Under the pieces are notes generated by a model that ran no database searches, was not told where the DNA came from, and saw only the letters and a list, made by a program, of their open reading frames with translations. From Hahella sp. (GTDB lineage: Bacteria; Pseudomonadota; Gammaproteobacteria; Pseudomonadales; Oleiphilaceae): 64,000 bases of DNA. This document shows, piece after piece, positions 54,001-63,861 of this stretch; positions within the stretch are counted from its first letter, which is position 1; every line of letters starts with the position of its first letter. Location: the NCBI GenBank assembly GCA_028280065.1, contig JANQMN010000008.1, positions 1 to 64,000 of the forward strand, written 5' to 3'. The translations under genes and the position numbers were made by a program.

Positions 54001-55607
54001 CTCCGCCGCCGCACCATGATATCTATTCCATCGAAGATTTGGCACAGCTTATTTACGACTTAAAAAATGCCAATCGCGATGCGCGGGTCAATGTTAAGCT
54101 GGTTTCGGAAGCCGGGGTCGGCACCATTGCGTCGGGTGTCTGTAAAGGCTATGCCGATGTCGTGCTGATATCCGGTTACGATGGCGGCACCGGAGCCTCG
54201 CCGCTAAGTTCGATCAAACATGCAGGGTTGCCCTGGGAGCTTGGTTTGGCCGAAACCCATCAGACTTTGGTGCGAAATCGCCTGCGCAACCGGATTACCG
54301 TCCAGACCGACGGCCAGATGAAGACCCCGCGGGATCTTGCCGTGGCAGCACTTCTCGGCGCCGAGGAGTGGGGGGTGGCGACCGCTGCCCTGGTGGTTGA
54401 AGGCTGCATCATGATGCGTAAGTGCCACTTGAATACTTGCCCGGTAGGGGTGGCTACGCAGGATAAACGGTTGCGTGAGCGATTCACCGGGAAGGTCGAG
54501 CATGTGGTTAATTTCTTTACCATGCTCTCGGAAGGACTGCGGGAAATCATGGCTGAGTTAGGCTTCCGCACGGTCGAAGAAATGGTCGGTCAGGTGCAAT
54601 GTCTGACACCACGTGAAAACCTCGACCATTGGAAGTTCAAGGGTGTTGATTTATCGCCTGTTCTGCATAAAGAACCCGCCGTTGGCGACGAAACTTTGTA
54701 TTGCAGTATTGAGCAGAAACACCTCATACATGACATAGTGGACCGGCGATTGATTCAAGACGCCGAACCTGCACTGAAAGATGGTGCGCCGGTCGATCTG
54801 CGATATGACCTGGTCAATACGGATCGTTCGGTCGGAACTATGCTGTCCAATGAGGTGAGCAAACGTTACGAAGCGGACGGATTGCCAACCGGCACCATTA
54901 ATGTGAAGTTTAACGGTTCGGCCGGTCAGAGCTTTGCCGCCTTCGCTGCCAAAGGCATTCGGTTCGAACTGGAGGGGGATGCCAACGATTACTTCGGCAA
55001 GGGGCTTTCCGGTGCCGAGCTGGTGGTCTACCCGCCGAAAGTATCGACCTTCAACCCCGGTGACAATATTCTCATCGGTAACGTGGCGTTCTTTGGCGCA
55101 ACCGGCGGCAAGTCTTTCATTCGTGGAATCGCCGGCGAGCGTTTTTGCGTGCGTAATTCCGGTGTGACAGCTGTTGTAGAAGGCGTCGGTGATCATGGTT
55201 GTGAATATATGACTGGCGGTAAGGCGATAATCTTGGGACCAACCGGACGAAATTTTGCCGCAGGCATGTCAGGCGGTGTTGCATATGTATTCGATCAAGC
55301 CGGTGACTTTGCCAATAAGTGCAATATGGAAATGGTCCAACTGGAAGCCATAGACGACGCGGATGAAATCGCCGAACTTAAATCGCTGATCGCGGAACAC
55401 CGTGAGCTAACCGGTTCCGATGTCGCGGAAGCATTGATCATGGACTGGGAAGAATCCATTGGAAAATTCGTCAAAGTGATGCCCGTGGATTACAAACGCA
55501 TGTTGGGTTACATGCAAGAGGCCAGGGAGTCAGGTGATTATCAGGATGACAACCAAGTGGCAGAAGCGGCATTTGATATGCATCTGCAGAAACTGGCAAA
55601 GGTATAG
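51006..55607 (+). CDS. gltB: Glutamate synthase (NADPH) large subunit
   Basis: About 1533 residues. The N-terminal amidotransferase begins at Cys21 ([13 protein letters not shown]), exposed after propeptide removal. The central and FMN-binding domains include [12 protein letters not shown] and the 3Fe-4S cluster cysteines in [15 protein letters not shown]. The C-terminal beta-helix has [11 protein letters not shown]. With GltD it turns 2-oxoglutarate and glutamine into two glutamates. Start ATG 51006 follows AGGAAA; the open frame extends upstream to 50862 without family similarity. gltD follows by 17 nt. Confidence 0.97.
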   Translation: MTMTDQPSVGLYRPEFEHDACGIGFVANLHGAKSHDIIQNALTMLTCMEHRGGTGYDVRSGDGAGILIQIPHEFFAEQAESRGFALPAPGDYGVGMIFFPPQSDTYDACKAELNQNIEKLGMELLGYRPVPGDNSDLGQAALTTEPAIEQVFIKRPAHLTQQEFERKLYVLRKYTAHHTNDEITDEKDEFYIASLSSRTIVYKGQLTTAQVRDYYLDLQNEKVVSALAMFHSRFSTNTFPAWRRAQPFRFLSHNGEINTVKGNINWMQAREALFESVNFSKEELSMLYPVCNRRNSDSANLDMAIELLVLSGRPLAQVMMMLVPEAWQTQEDMDPVKRAFYEYYACVMEPWDGPASISFTDGNVIGATLDRNGLRPSRFLVTDDGMVVMGSETGALCVNPASVVQKGRLQPGKIFIADLNEGRIISDDEVKADICSRQPYAEWLQQHKIVLDDLPLPDQKIQHPSLANLRKLQKAFGYTLEDLNVILKQMVDTGKEPLGAMGADNPLAVLSDRPQHLSNYFKQLFAQVTNPPIDPIREEMVMSLRNYIGASRNLLSETAEHCHKVEIKQPVLDNLQLMKLKTIDQQHFQSKTLSTAFRANGDPGELEHALERLCLYARDAVKDGYSILILSDRQVDTDHAAIPSLLATSAVHHDLIRHGLRAKADLVIEAADVIETHHFATLIGFGAAAINPYLAIATLLELRDEGVVKAALSDQEVFTKYAKAVNSGLLKIFSKMGISTLQSYLGAQIFEALGIGSGVIKKYFTGTVSRIEGIGLDEIAREALSRHRDGFPGADRIAVDDVLNSGGEYAWRHDGERHLFNPTTIRLLQHSTRDNNYAQFKEYARLVDDQSEAAYTLRGLLKFASDRPAIPLCEVEPAANIMKRFATGAMSFGSISWEAHTTLAKAMNRIGGKSNSGEGGEDPIRFKPDANGDMMISRIKQVASGRFGVTSHYLANADELQIKMAQGAKPGEGGQLPGHKVDAWIGRTRGSTPGVGLISPPPHHDIYSIEDLAQLIYDLKNANRDARVNVKLVSEAGVGTIASGVCKGYADVVLISGYDGGTGASPLSSIKHAGLPWELGLAETHQTLVRNRLRNRITVQTDGQMKTPRDLAVAALLGAEEWGVATAALVVEGCIMMRKCHLNTCPVGVATQDKRLRERFTGKVEHVVNFFTMLSEGLREIMAELGFRTVEEMVGQVQCLTPRENLDHWKFKGVDLSPVLHKEPAVGDETLYCSIEQKHLIHDIVDRRLIQDAEPALKDGAPVDLRYDLVNTDRSVGTMLSNEVSKRYEADGLPTGTINVKFNGSAGQSFAAFAAKGIRFELEGDANDYFGKGLSGAELVVYPPKVSTFNPGDNILIGNVAFFGATGGKSFIRGIAGERFCVRNSGVTAVVEGVGDHGCEYMTGGKAIILGPTGRNFAAGMSGGVAYVFDQAGDFANKCNMEMVQLEAIDDADEIAELKSLIAEHRELTGSDVAEALIMDWEESIGKFVKVMPVDYKRMLGYMQEARESGDYQDDNQVAEAAFDMHLQKLAKV

Positions 55608-55624
55608 TCGGGAGGAATAAGAAT

Positions 55625-57112
55625 ATGGGGAACCCAACAGGATTTTTGCAAGTAAACCGAGCCTTGCCGGAAGATAGAGATCCATCCGAACGACTAATCG
55701 ATTGGCAGGAAATTCATGAACATATGCCGGACGAGGAAATTCGCCAACAGGCATCCAGATGCATGGATTGCGGCGTGCCTTTCTGTCAGTCGGGCATCTC
55801 CGAGTATGCGCCGAAAGTGGCTGGATGTCCGGTCAATAACCTGATTCCCGAGTGGAATGACTTGGTATATCGAGGTCGTTGGAAGGAAGCGCTGGAACGG
55901 TTGCATAAAACCAATAACTTTCCCGAGTTCACCGGCCGGGTATGTCCGGCTCCTTGTGAAGGGAGTTGCGTGTTAGGCATTAATGCCGATCCGGTAACCA
56001 TTAAACACCATGAATACGCCATCATAGAACGTGGCTTCGAGGAGGGCTGGGTAAAACCGAAACCGCCGGCGCGGCGCACCGGGAAGAAGGTGGCCATCGT
56101 CGGGTCGGGACCTGCCGGGCTGGCTTGCGCGGCGCAGTTAAACCAGGCAGGCCATGAAGTGACTGTGTACGAGCGTGCTGACCGGATTGGTGGCTTGCTC
56201 ATGTATGGCATTCCGAATATGAAGCTGCAAAAGGAACTTGTGCAAAGGCGTTTGGATATCCTGGCGGAAGAAGGGATTTGCTTTGTGCCGAACACCGAGA
56301 TTGGCAAGGACATCTCCGCCGAGGAGCTAAAAACGCAGTTCGACTCGGTGGTAGTGGCAACGGGAGCGACGGTTCCACGAGATCTGCCGGTTCCCGGACG
56401 AGAACTTAAGGGTGTGCATTTTGCCATGGAGTTCCTGCATAAGAACACCAAAAGCCTTCTGGATAGCGAACATCGTGACGGTGACTATATCAACGCCGAA
56501 GGCAAGCATGTAGTGGTGATCGGCGGCGGGGATACCGGTACTGACTGTGTCGGTACGGCGCTTAGGCATGGCTGCGCGAGTGTTCAGCAGTTGGAGATCA
56601 TGCCGAAGCCCGCCGATGCGAGACCGGGTGACAATCCATGGCCGGAATGGCCCAAAGTGCTGTTGGTCGATTACGGCCAACAGGAAGCGATTGCCCGGCA
56701 GGGCGGAGATCCCCGTGGTTATTTGCTAATGACCAAGCAATTGGAAGACGATGGGCAAGGACAGATTGCCGGCGTGCATACAGTTAACATCGAGTGGGTG
56801 AAGGATCAAGCGGGACGAATGACGCCAAAGGAAATCCCCGGTTCCGAACGCATCATCAAAGCGGATTTGGTGTTGCTCGCCATGGGGTTTCTCGGCCCCG
56901 AAGGCGATTTGTTGGAGCAGTTCGGCATTGAAAAAGATCCCCGCTCCAATGCCAAGGCTGAGTATGACAAGTTCGCGACTAACGTCAATGGCGTGTTTGC
57001 CGCTGGGGATGCCAGACGAGGTCAAAGTCTGATCGTTTGGGCTATCGATGAAGGACGGCGGGCAGCCAGGGAAGTCGATAAGTATTTAATAGGCCACAGC
57101 TATCTGCCTTAA
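55625..57112 (+). CDS. gltD: Glutamate synthase (NADPH) small subunit
   Basis: The 495-residue flavoprotein has N-terminal 4Fe-4S cysteines ([32 protein letters not shown]), the FAD motif [17 protein letters not shown], and the NADPH motif [15 protein letters not shown]. The C-terminus has [19 protein letters not shown]. It feeds electrons from NADPH to GltB. RBS GGGAGGAA precedes ATG 55625. A strong terminator follows. Confidence 0.97.
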   Translation: MGNPTGFLQVNRALPEDRDPSERLIDWQEIHEHMPDEEIRQQASRCMDCGVPFCQSGISEYAPKVAGCPVNNLIPEWNDLVYRGRWKEALERLHKTNNFPEFTGRVCPAPCEGSCVLGINADPVTIKHHEYAIIERGFEEGWVKPKPPARRTGKKVAIVGSGPAGLACAAQLNQAGHEVTVYERADRIGGLLMYGIPNMKLQKELVQRRLDILAEEGICFVPNTEIGKDISAEELKTQFDSVVVATGATVPRDLPVPGRELKGVHFAMEFLHKNTKSLLDSEHRDGDYINAEGKHVVVIGGGDTGTDCVGTALRHGCASVQQLEIMPKPADARPGDNPWPEWPKVLLVDYGQQEAIARQGGDPRGYLLMTKQLEDDGQGQIAGVHTVNIEWVKDQAGRMTPKEIPGSERIIKADLVLLAMGFLGPEGDLLEQFGIEKDPRSNAKAEYDKFATNVNGVFAAGDARRGQSLIVWAIDEGRRAAREVDKYLIGHSYLP

Positions 57113-57126
57113 TTCAGCAGGCCGCT

Positions 57127-57150
57127 AAAGGGCGGTTAACCGCCCTTTTT
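57127..57150 (+). terminator. Rho-independent terminator of gltBD
   Basis: A perfect palindrome at 57127-57148 (arms AAAGGGCGG/CCGCCCTTT with TTAA centre) continues into a five-T run ending at 57150. It lies 15 nt after gltD. Confidence 0.9.
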
Positions 57151-57243
57151 GCGTTATATTCGGGCCAAAAATGGTTCGCCGTTTGTCGGCATTTGTGCTA
57201 GCCTCTCTACTTTACTTCCTGCCAATTTTCATAATAAAAAGAG

Positions 57244-59166
57244 ATGCTTGTCCTGCGTCGACAGTTTCTGGAAAATTTCAGAAAGGTCTTTTTAAGCCTG
57301 CCTAAAGCAAATTTGGGAAGAGCACTCATTTTGCCTTTTCTGTGCATGTTGGCGAGCTCATGGACCCAAGCCTATATGCCCGGAGGGCCTAGGAATGCCG
57401 CCACCGTTTCCGAAGAAACGGTGGAGGTGGAGCTCGGTGGTTTTCTGGAAATTCTGGAAGACCCCGCGGGACAATTCAGTTTTGACCAAGTTGCGATCGA
57501 GCGATCTGTCAGGGGTTGGCAGCCGAATACCAAAGACATTCTCAACCTCGGTTATTCATCCTCGGTTTACTGGCTGCGGTTTGCCATCAAAAACGACGAC
57601 ACCCAGCGTTTACATAGGATATTGGAATTTGGCTATCCGCTACTGGATGAAGTGAAAATCTTCCTTCAGCGAAGCCATCAAAGCGATACCAATGCCTTGC
57701 CCGAGCCTATTATTTTTGGCGATATCCAGCCTTTTTCTGCAAGATCCTGGAACCACCGCAGTTTCATTCTGCCAGTTGACTTGTTTCCCGGCGAAACCAT
57801 CGATGTGCATATCCGGATCGAAACCAATTCTTCTATTCAGCTACCGCTGACGCTTTGGGAACAGCAGCGTTTCTTCGAGGTAGAGCAGTATGTAATTCTT
57901 GCCCAGGGAATCTACTTTGGGATCATGATGATCATGATGATTTACAATCTATTTCTGTTTTTTTCGGTGAGGGAAAACAGCTATCTCTACTATATCGTTG
58001 CCGTGTTCTTTATCCTGATGGTGCAGGCGAGCATTCGAGGTTATTGCTATCAGTTCCTTTGGCCGGATTCCCCCGGATTTCACAATGCCAGCATCCCGCT
58101 TTTCGTCAGTTTAGGCGTTGCCGCCGTGGCCATTTTCTCCATCAGCTTTCTCGACCTCAAAAAGCACAACCGGTTTTTTCTTCGTTTGTTACAAGCCATT
58201 GTTTTCATTCTGGTAGTGAACTCATTAGCGATTCCCCTCATGGGGTATAGTTTTTCCATCCAACTGGCCATTGTCGTCGGAGCTGTTTTTGTATTGTTCG
58301 GTTTGGCGGCAGGCTTGTATACCTGGCATAAAGGCTATCGTCCCGCAGCCTATTACAGTTGGGCCTATTTTGTGTTGTTTATCGGAACGCTGTTGATCGT
58401 GTTAAGCAAACTGGGTTACATACCCAGAAACTATTTCACGGAAAATGCGCAGCAAATCGGCTCGTTGATTGAAGTGGTCATATTGTCTTTCGCACTTGCC
58501 TACAAAGTGGCTTTGCTGAGACTTGAAAAGCAGCAAGCCGAGGCTAAATTAAAGGCCAATCTGGAAAGCGAGGTACAAAAACGCACCAGCGAGCTGAACG
58601 CCACACTTAATCAGTTGGAACTGCTCAATCACAAGCTTGCCAGACAAAGTCGGGAAGACGGGTTAACCGGGGCCTTAAATCGGCGAGCCTTCGAAGAACA
58701 CCTGGATATCGAGTGGAAACGGGCACAGCGATCCCATAGCCCTGTGGGGTTAATCATTGGTGATATCGACCATTTTAAAATGATTAACGATCAACATGGC
58801 CATTTGGTTGGAGACGATTGCCTCAAGAGGGTTTGCCAGGTGCTTAGGAATGGCCTGAAACGCTCTGGAGATAATCTTTATCGGTTTGGTGGCGAGGAGT
58901 TTGCCCTGCTTTTACCGGATACCGACCTAGAAGGTGCGATTATCGTGGCTGAGCGCATGCGCCAGTTAACCGCGGATATTCATATGGAAGTCTCTCATCA
59001 AGTTCTGGTCACGACCATGAGTTTTGGGGTGGCATCTGCTGTGCCGACGTCGTCGAACAGTATGCAGGACCTGGTCTTCGGTGCAGACCAAGCCCTATAT
59101 CGCGCCAAGGAAGGCGGCCGGAATCGGGTCGAACCGACCAACAGTATTGAGCAGCCCTCGTTTTAA
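57244..59166 (+). CDS. 7TMR-DISM diguanylate cyclase
   Basis: The 640-residue protein has an N-terminal signal or anchor, an extracytoplasmic 7TMR-DISMED2 domain (about residues 60-210, with YSSSVYWLRFAIKN and WNHRSFILPVDL), seven TM helices (about 215-415), a coiled coil (LEKQQAEAKLKANLESEVQK) and a GGDEF domain. The active site is YRFGGEEFALLL and the inhibitory I-site RSGD sits five residues before GGEEF, so it should make c-di-GMP with product inhibition. The ligand is unknown. It begins 94 nt after the gltBD terminator. Confidence 0.93.
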   Translation: MLVLRRQFLENFRKVFLSLPKANLGRALILPFLCMLASSWTQAYMPGGPRNAATVSEETVEVELGGFLEILEDPAGQFSFDQVAIERSVRGWQPNTKDILNLGYSSSVYWLRFAIKNDDTQRLHRILEFGYPLLDEVKIFLQRSHQSDTNALPEPIIFGDIQPFSARSWNHRSFILPVDLFPGETIDVHIRIETNSSIQLPLTLWEQQRFFEVEQYVILAQGIYFGIMMIMMIYNLFLFFSVRENSYLYYIVAVFFILMVQASIRGYCYQFLWPDSPGFHNASIPLFVSLGVAAVAIFSISFLDLKKHNRFFLRLLQAIVFILVVNSLAIPLMGYSFSIQLAIVVGAVFVLFGLAAGLYTWHKGYRPAAYYSWAYFVLFIGTLLIVLSKLGYIPRNYFTENAQQIGSLIEVVILSFALAYKVALLRLEKQQAEAKLKANLESEVQKRTSELNATLNQLELLNHKLARQSREDGLTGALNRRAFEEHLDIEWKRAQRSHSPVGLIIGDIDHFKMINDQHGHLVGDDCLKRVCQVLRNGLKRSGDNLYRFGGEEFALLLPDTDLEGAIIVAERMRQLTADIHMEVSHQVLVTTMSFGVASAVPTSSNSMQDLVFGADQALYRAKEGGRNRVEPTNSIEQPSF

Positions 59167-59186
59167 CGGATTTTCCCTGAGTAGTA

Positions 59187-60686
59187 ATGTCTAAGAAACT
59201 TGTTATACGTTTGAACAACCTCAAAGAGAAGCGGGAAATCGATCCTAGCCAATACACTATTACAACTTGGCGCTGGGATCGCATTATTGGCGCTGCTATT
59301 TTCGCTATCCTGGCATTGATAATTTTTGCTTGGTTGTTGTGGGGCCTGTTAGTCTCCGATAGCGCCGATCAGGTTGTGCCGCTGCCAACGAGGGAAGATC
59401 CTTCGGAACTGCTTTTTTTACCGGAGCCGGAGATTACTCAACAGGATGTCGAGACTGTGAAGGAAGCTGCCGTAGAGGCAACCGCTGAAACGCCCCTGAC
59501 CGGGGAACCCGCCACGCAAGCTCCTGCTGAGGATGCTGAGCAGGCCGCCCATACGGAGGCTGAAATCAATTTGTTGGAGAACGACCCGACGATTGAGTTA
59601 GTCGCCTATATGCTCGCATTGGCTCGGCATGATTGGCAGGATGTTGTCGAACACTATGCTGTTACCGCGCAAAGGGAGTTGGCGGCTGCCGAGGAGTTGC
59701 AGCAAGACGCAGAAACCGTTGCCGATGAGTCATTGCAAGAAGCGCCGAAAGCAGAGGCGGTTAGCCGAGTAGAGGAAAGCAGTGATTACCAGGCGTCTGC
59801 CGAAACGGATAGCCTGGTGTCGGAGCCGAACCTAAGCGAACGGGATGCGGATGGGACTGGCGACACTCCGATAGACATCGCGCCAGCCCCTGAGGAAGAG
59901 GGGGCCGTTAGCGTTATTCCGGAGCTGCCAGCATCCCCCGTGGGGCAAGATGAAGCAGCCGCGACCGAGCCAGCAACCTCTGAGATCATACAAGATGTCG
60001 ATTCCGATGTGGCCATAATATCAACGACGCAGCCTGAATCAGAAGGTCCGGAGGAACCGACGATAGGGCTCGCAAATAATGGACAAAGCACTGCCGACCG
60101 GAAAGTCGGAACACCGGACGATGATCCCCAAATTAGAATCAGCGCGGCGATGGAGCGGATGAGTGAAGCATGGGAGGACAATACCTCTTTATCAATTCCA
60201 CCAGGCTCGCCTGAGCCGGAAGCGGCTGAGGATCAGTCGCCTGAAGAAGATGTTCCTGAGATCAGCAAGCTGGAAACGTCTGACACAATTGCAAGCGAAC
60301 CACTGATACCATCGGAGCCAGTAACGCGGACACCGACCCGTGTCACCATCCATTCCAACCATATTACCCAAGCGCAACTTACCACCAATATCAGAAATAG
60401 AACGCCGGTTGATAATATCCAATCAAGTATTGATATGAACGCGGAAGGATTATTGCGCATTTATCTTTTCACCGAAATGCAGGATTTAGTGGGAAATACC
60501 CTTTATCACAGCTGGTACCGGAATGGAAAGCGCATGGCGCGCGTTCCGATCAGTGTTAGAAATCGATCTGCCAGAGCGTCCTCCAGCAAATTTATCGATC
60601 GCTTTATGACAGGCAATTGGACAGTGGAAGTAAGAGACAATGCCGGTACGCTAATGGTAACCGCCGAGTTTGACGTGCTGAAGTAG
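59187..60686 (+). CDS. DUF2914 domain protein with acidic repeat-like linker
   Basis: The 499-residue protein has a cytoplasmic start rich in charged residues, one TM (IIGAAIFAILALIIFAWLLW, about residues 32-52), a very acidic Ala/Glu/Pro-rich stretch of about 340 residues (for example EQAAHTEAEINLLEN and EESSDYQASAETDS), and a C-terminal DUF2914 domain (SSIDMNAEGLLRIYLFTEMQ, GNTLYHSWYRNGKRMARVP, FMTGNWTVEVRDNAG). The domain should face the periplasm at the end of a long tether. It starts 20 nt after the diguanylate cyclase and is probably co-transcribed. Confidence 0.82.
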   Translation: MSKKLVIRLNNLKEKREIDPSQYTITTWRWDRIIGAAIFAILALIIFAWLLWGLLVSDSADQVVPLPTREDPSELLFLPEPEITQQDVETVKEAAVEATAETPLTGEPATQAPAEDAEQAAHTEAEINLLENDPTIELVAYMLALARHDWQDVVEHYAVTAQRELAAAEELQQDAETVADESLQEAPKAEAVSRVEESSDYQASAETDSLVSEPNLSERDADGTGDTPIDIAPAPEEEGAVSVIPELPASPVGQDEAAATEPATSEIIQDVDSDVAIISTTQPESEGPEEPTIGLANNGQSTADRKVGTPDDDPQIRISAAMERMSEAWEDNTSLSIPPGSPEPEAAEDQSPEEDVPEISKLETSDTIASEPLIPSEPVTRTPTRVTIHSNHITQAQLTTNIRNRTPVDNIQSSIDMNAEGLLRIYLFTEMQDLVGNTLYHSWYRNGKRMARVPISVRNRSARASSSKFIDRFMTGNWTVEVRDNAGTLMVTAEFDVLK

Positions 60687-60910
60687 ATCTCAGAACAATA
60701 ACAGTTAGCGTTGTAAGAAATATCGCACACGCCAAATGGCAAATCTCCACTGCAAAATCCTACTTAGGCGAAATATACTCCACACAGCGCACAAGATCGT
60801 GCCGGATAAGGAAATAACTTCTTCAATAGGACGCAGACATCATGAGCATGGATGCTGACTCAGAAGGCAACTGGTATTTCTGAATGTGCCAAAGGAACCA
60901 AAGGACAAAA

Positions 60911-62341
60911 ATGATGTCGAAAAAAATCTGGATCGTAGGCTTTGCCGCCTTTTCTATAACAACGGCGGCAGCCGTTGGCTACTTCTATAAGTCCGGGCTC
61001 GGCCTGGACCAGGCGGAGCTGGGTTATCACCAGTCCCTGGAAGCGCTCAATGCCCATTTGCAACAGCAAAATCTGGATATAAGGGCCAATAATCTGAGTC
61101 TGTCCCGTCTGCCCGATGGCGAACGTCTCTACGCCATTACGCGACTGTCTGCCGCTAATGGCGAAGCCGATCAATGCATGGATTTGGAAACCACGATTAC
61201 GGTGGACTCCGCTCAGTTGATGTCGGGCAGCATGGCTGCCTCCAGCACCAATATTATTCATGACCCTACGCGGAGTAATTGCCGTTGGACAGAAAAGCTT
61301 GCCAACGATGCCGAAGCGCAAGAAATCTTTCAGCAGCTGGGTGGCAGAGTTCCTTTACAGCTAACCACGCAGCATCGTATCAATGGCGAACATCTGCTGA
61401 CGTTACAAAGTGATGCAATCGAAGTCTATCGCAAATCCGAAGATGCTGATTATCGCCTGGAGCCTGCCACTCTCAACGTGAACGTGAAATCTCCTGAAGC
61501 CATCCGGTTCGATTTCGATTGGCCGGGCTTTACCGCCGATATTCGCGACCCCAAGGACGATATCGGCTACCTGCGGCTCAAGACCATTTCGGGCAGTGGG
61601 GATCAGCATAAGTTAACCGAAAACATCTGGACCGGCACCTTCGACCTGGGTATCGAAACCATTAATTTCAAACATAGCGGCGACGAGTTCTCTGGCCGAT
61701 TCCGGTTAGAGAGCAAAGGGCAGCAAGCCGACCCTGGATTCCTTGATCAAGAAGCGAGTTTAACCTTTGTCGCCACCCAGGGAGGCAAAGATCTTGGTGA
61801 GGTCGGCTATCAGGTGAAGATGAGAAATATGCAGCTGGCGGCGCTGGATGCACTGACGGTCGCTTTGCGAAATCCGGCAATTGAGCGGTTTGGCTCCCCG
61901 GAAAGTACGCAGGCACTAAATACCGCCATTGAACAAGCGCAGAAAACCTTTGCCAACAGCATGCTTGAAATTCCGGTGCATTACACCCTGAGCGGTGAAC
62001 GCGCCGACATTGCAATTACCCTAACTTCTGAAAATCTGGATTTGATCGGATCGGAATTAGTGCAGGCTAACCCTGTTGCGCTGATTAGCGCATTAAAATT
62101 AGAAATCGACGGCTCCTTTAGCGAACAGCTATTGAAGAATGTCTTTTTGGCATTTCCATCAGGGAAAAGCGTATCTTTCCCGGCAGTACAGCAGCAGCTT
62201 GCACAACTTGAACAGCAAGGACTCTTGATCAATGAGGGTAATGGTACTTACTCCGTCAAGATACGGGCGGATCAGCAAACTACCGCTATCAATCAAAATG
62301 AAGTTCCTACCCAAAACCTGCCAATGTTGTTTGGAAAATAG
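60911..62341 (+). CDS. DUF945 (YdgA-like) family protein
   Basis: The 476-residue protein has one N-terminal TM (IWIVGFAAFSITTAAAVGYF) and a long periplasmic part with beta-rich repeats typical of the YdgA/DUF945 family (ENIWTGTFDLGIETINFKHSGD, then SLTFVATQGGKDLGEVGYQVKMRNMQL split in two). The C-terminus has LVQANPVALISALKLEIDGSF. Function unknown; relatives affect the envelope and motility in enterobacteria. ATG 60911 with RBS AAAGGA is preferred over an ATG at 60884. Confidence 0.8.
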   Translation: MMSKKIWIVGFAAFSITTAAAVGYFYKSGLGLDQAELGYHQSLEALNAHLQQQNLDIRANNLSLSRLPDGERLYAITRLSAANGEADQCMDLETTITVDSAQLMSGSMAASSTNIIHDPTRSNCRWTEKLANDAEAQEIFQQLGGRVPLQLTTQHRINGEHLLTLQSDAIEVYRKSEDADYRLEPATLNVNVKSPEAIRFDFDWPGFTADIRDPKDDIGYLRLKTISGSGDQHKLTENIWTGTFDLGIETINFKHSGDEFSGRFRLESKGQQADPGFLDQEASLTFVATQGGKDLGEVGYQVKMRNMQLAALDALTVALRNPAIERFGSPESTQALNTAIEQAQKTFANSMLEIPVHYTLSGERADIAITLTSENLDLIGSELVQANPVALISALKLEIDGSFSEQLLKNVFLAFPSGKSVSFPAVQQQLAQLEQQGLLINEGNGTYSVKIRADQQTTAINQNEVPTQNLPMLFGK

Positions 62342-62374
62342 TGGATCAGGAAGAAATAATACAAGGACTAAATC

Positions 62375-62905
62375 ATGAAACTTATAACGCTTCTCCTTCT
62401 GGCCTTTTTCCTGACAGCCTGTTCCACTCTCACTCTGCCACGAAAAACCGTGAGCGGTACTTTGTTAGTGCTTCCCAGTGACATACGGAACAGCAGCGTG
62501 GAAGGCTGGGCTCGATCGTACCAGCTCATATTATCCAAATATGATCATGATGAGTGGGTGGATTTATCCCGGCCGATTCCGGAGTTGGCGAAACCTTATT
62601 ACATCCTTACCGATCTCACTCCCGGCCGCTACCGCATAAATGCCCTGGGTTGGCGATTTAATCCTGGTTGGCGAACCGCTGGCGGCGGTAAAAAGAGCGG
62701 TGAATTTGTCGTTGCACCTGTTTATTTTGAGATGAAGTCCGGTCTAGCTACCGTGCTATCGGCGGATATCGTCATTCAGCAAAATGACGGCGGTGGTGGT
62801 ACTGCCAGTTTCTGGCGGATAAAGGAATTGACGGAAGAACGGGCGGTCGAAGTCGCCACCACGATCAAGAAAAATAATCCTGGTTACTGGACCATAGTGA
62901 ACTAA
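62375..62905 (+). CDS. Lipoprotein of unknown function
   Basis: The 176-residue product has a lipoprotein signal with lipobox LTAC at residues 13-16 (FFLTACSTL). The mature part is beta-prone (VSGTLLVLPSDI, PYYILTDLTPGRYRINALGW), resembling a carboxypeptidase-like beta sandwich, but I do not recognise a family. Its stop overlaps the next gene's start by one base (TAATG), so the two are translationally coupled. Confidence 0.75.
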   Translation: MKLITLLLLAFFLTACSTLTLPRKTVSGTLLVLPSDIRNSSVEGWARSYQLILSKYDHDEWVDLSRPIPELAKPYYILTDLTPGRYRINALGWRFNPGWRTAGGGKKSGEFVVAPVYFEMKSGLATVLSADIVIQQNDGGGGTASFWRIKELTEERAVEVATTIKKNNPGYWTIVN

Positions 62906-63795
62906 TGCGGCAACTTGTTCCTGCTTTTCTAACATTGACTATGGCCGTCGGTTGTATGTCAGGACCTAGCAAGTATGTTGATCCGGCAAACTTCGGTTAC
63001 AAGGGGGATACGCCTACGCCAATTGATACGCCTGTCACCATTGAGTTCACGCCTGCCCGAGCCTGGACCATGCGTTATACCAAATCTTGGTCTGGCGAAG
63101 TGATCATATCAATGCAGTATGCAGGCCGGCAGGTGAGTGGCTACGCATATGACTTTGCCGCCAAATCGTCGGATGCGGGATCGGTGAAAGCCAAGGCAAC
63201 CATTGCTACGGATGGGCAATTTCTGGGTTTAGGCGATTTTCGAGTCGATTACATTAAGGAAGAAGGCCTCGATGAAGCTGCGCTCAAAGTATTGGAATCC
63301 GAGCTACAGCTCGAGCTGGAGCAGCTTTCCGATGAACAACCCAGGCGTTTTTGGTTGGACACCCCCTGGTTGTCCGGGACGACGGTCGATGTCAGCGACT
63401 ATATGAAAGACCAGGCACAAGGGTATCTTGAAGAAATTCAAGAAGAGGAACCCGGCTATTCCGCAACGCTGTTTGGTAAGGGTGAAGTCATCGCTGTCGG
63501 ATTGGTGGATTATCTCGATCGTAAAGGATTGTTATTCAAGCATGCGGGCCAATTTGGCGTCACAGGTGAAAAGTGGGATGTAAAGGTCATCGAATCCGGC
63601 TTCACTATCGTGGATATGGCCACCGGGTATGAACTCAAATATGCCGAGCAACAAAGCGTCTATTATGGCGGCAAGGTGGAACGCTACGATTTTTCCCGGG
63701 AAATGACCGAGTTGGTAGACCTGAACACTGCCAAATCCAGCAAGGGGCTCATGGCGTCCATCCAATCGTTGATAATATTTGGCAGTAGAAATTAA
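62905..63795 (+). CDS. Lipoprotein of unknown function
   Basis: The 296-residue protein has a lipobox-like MAVGC at residues 13-17, so it is probably a lipoprotein. The mature part has an Asp/Glu-rich region (ELQLELEQLSDEQPRR, EEIQEEEPGYS) and beta-prone stretches near the end. No family recognised. It is coupled to the upstream lipoprotein by TAATG overlap, suggesting a shared complex. A 12-bp perfect inverted repeat spans its stop codon. Confidence 0.72.
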   Translation: MRQLVPAFLTLTMAVGCMSGPSKYVDPANFGYKGDTPTPIDTPVTIEFTPARAWTMRYTKSWSGEVIISMQYAGRQVSGYAYDFAAKSSDAGSVKAKATIATDGQFLGLGDFRVDYIKEEGLDEAALKVLESELQLELEQLSDEQPRRFWLDTPWLSGTTVDVSDYMKDQAQGYLEEIQEEEPGYSATLFGKGEVIAVGLVDYLDRKGLLFKHAGQFGVTGEKWDVKVIESGFTIVDMATGYELKYAEQQSVYYGGKVERYDFSREMTELVDLNTAKSSKGLMASIQSLIIFGSRN

Positions 63796-63811
63796 CTGGA
63801 TTTCTACTGCC
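63781..63811. terminator. Perfect 12-bp hairpin spanning a stop codon
   Basis: GGCAGTAGAAAT (63781-63792) pairs perfectly with ATTTCTACTGCC (63800-63811); the seven-nt loop contains the TAA of the upstream gene. It lies between convergent genes. No T tract follows on either strand. Confidence 0.6.
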
Positions 63812-63861
63812 TTGGATGGCGCGTGAAGCTGGGACGGGCAAGTTTATCCTGTTATGACCCT

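Noticed and set aside
60842-60883. A 13-codon frame ending directly before the DUF945 gene
   Set aside because: Too short, no ribosome binding site visible, and the DUF945 gene has a better start further downstream.
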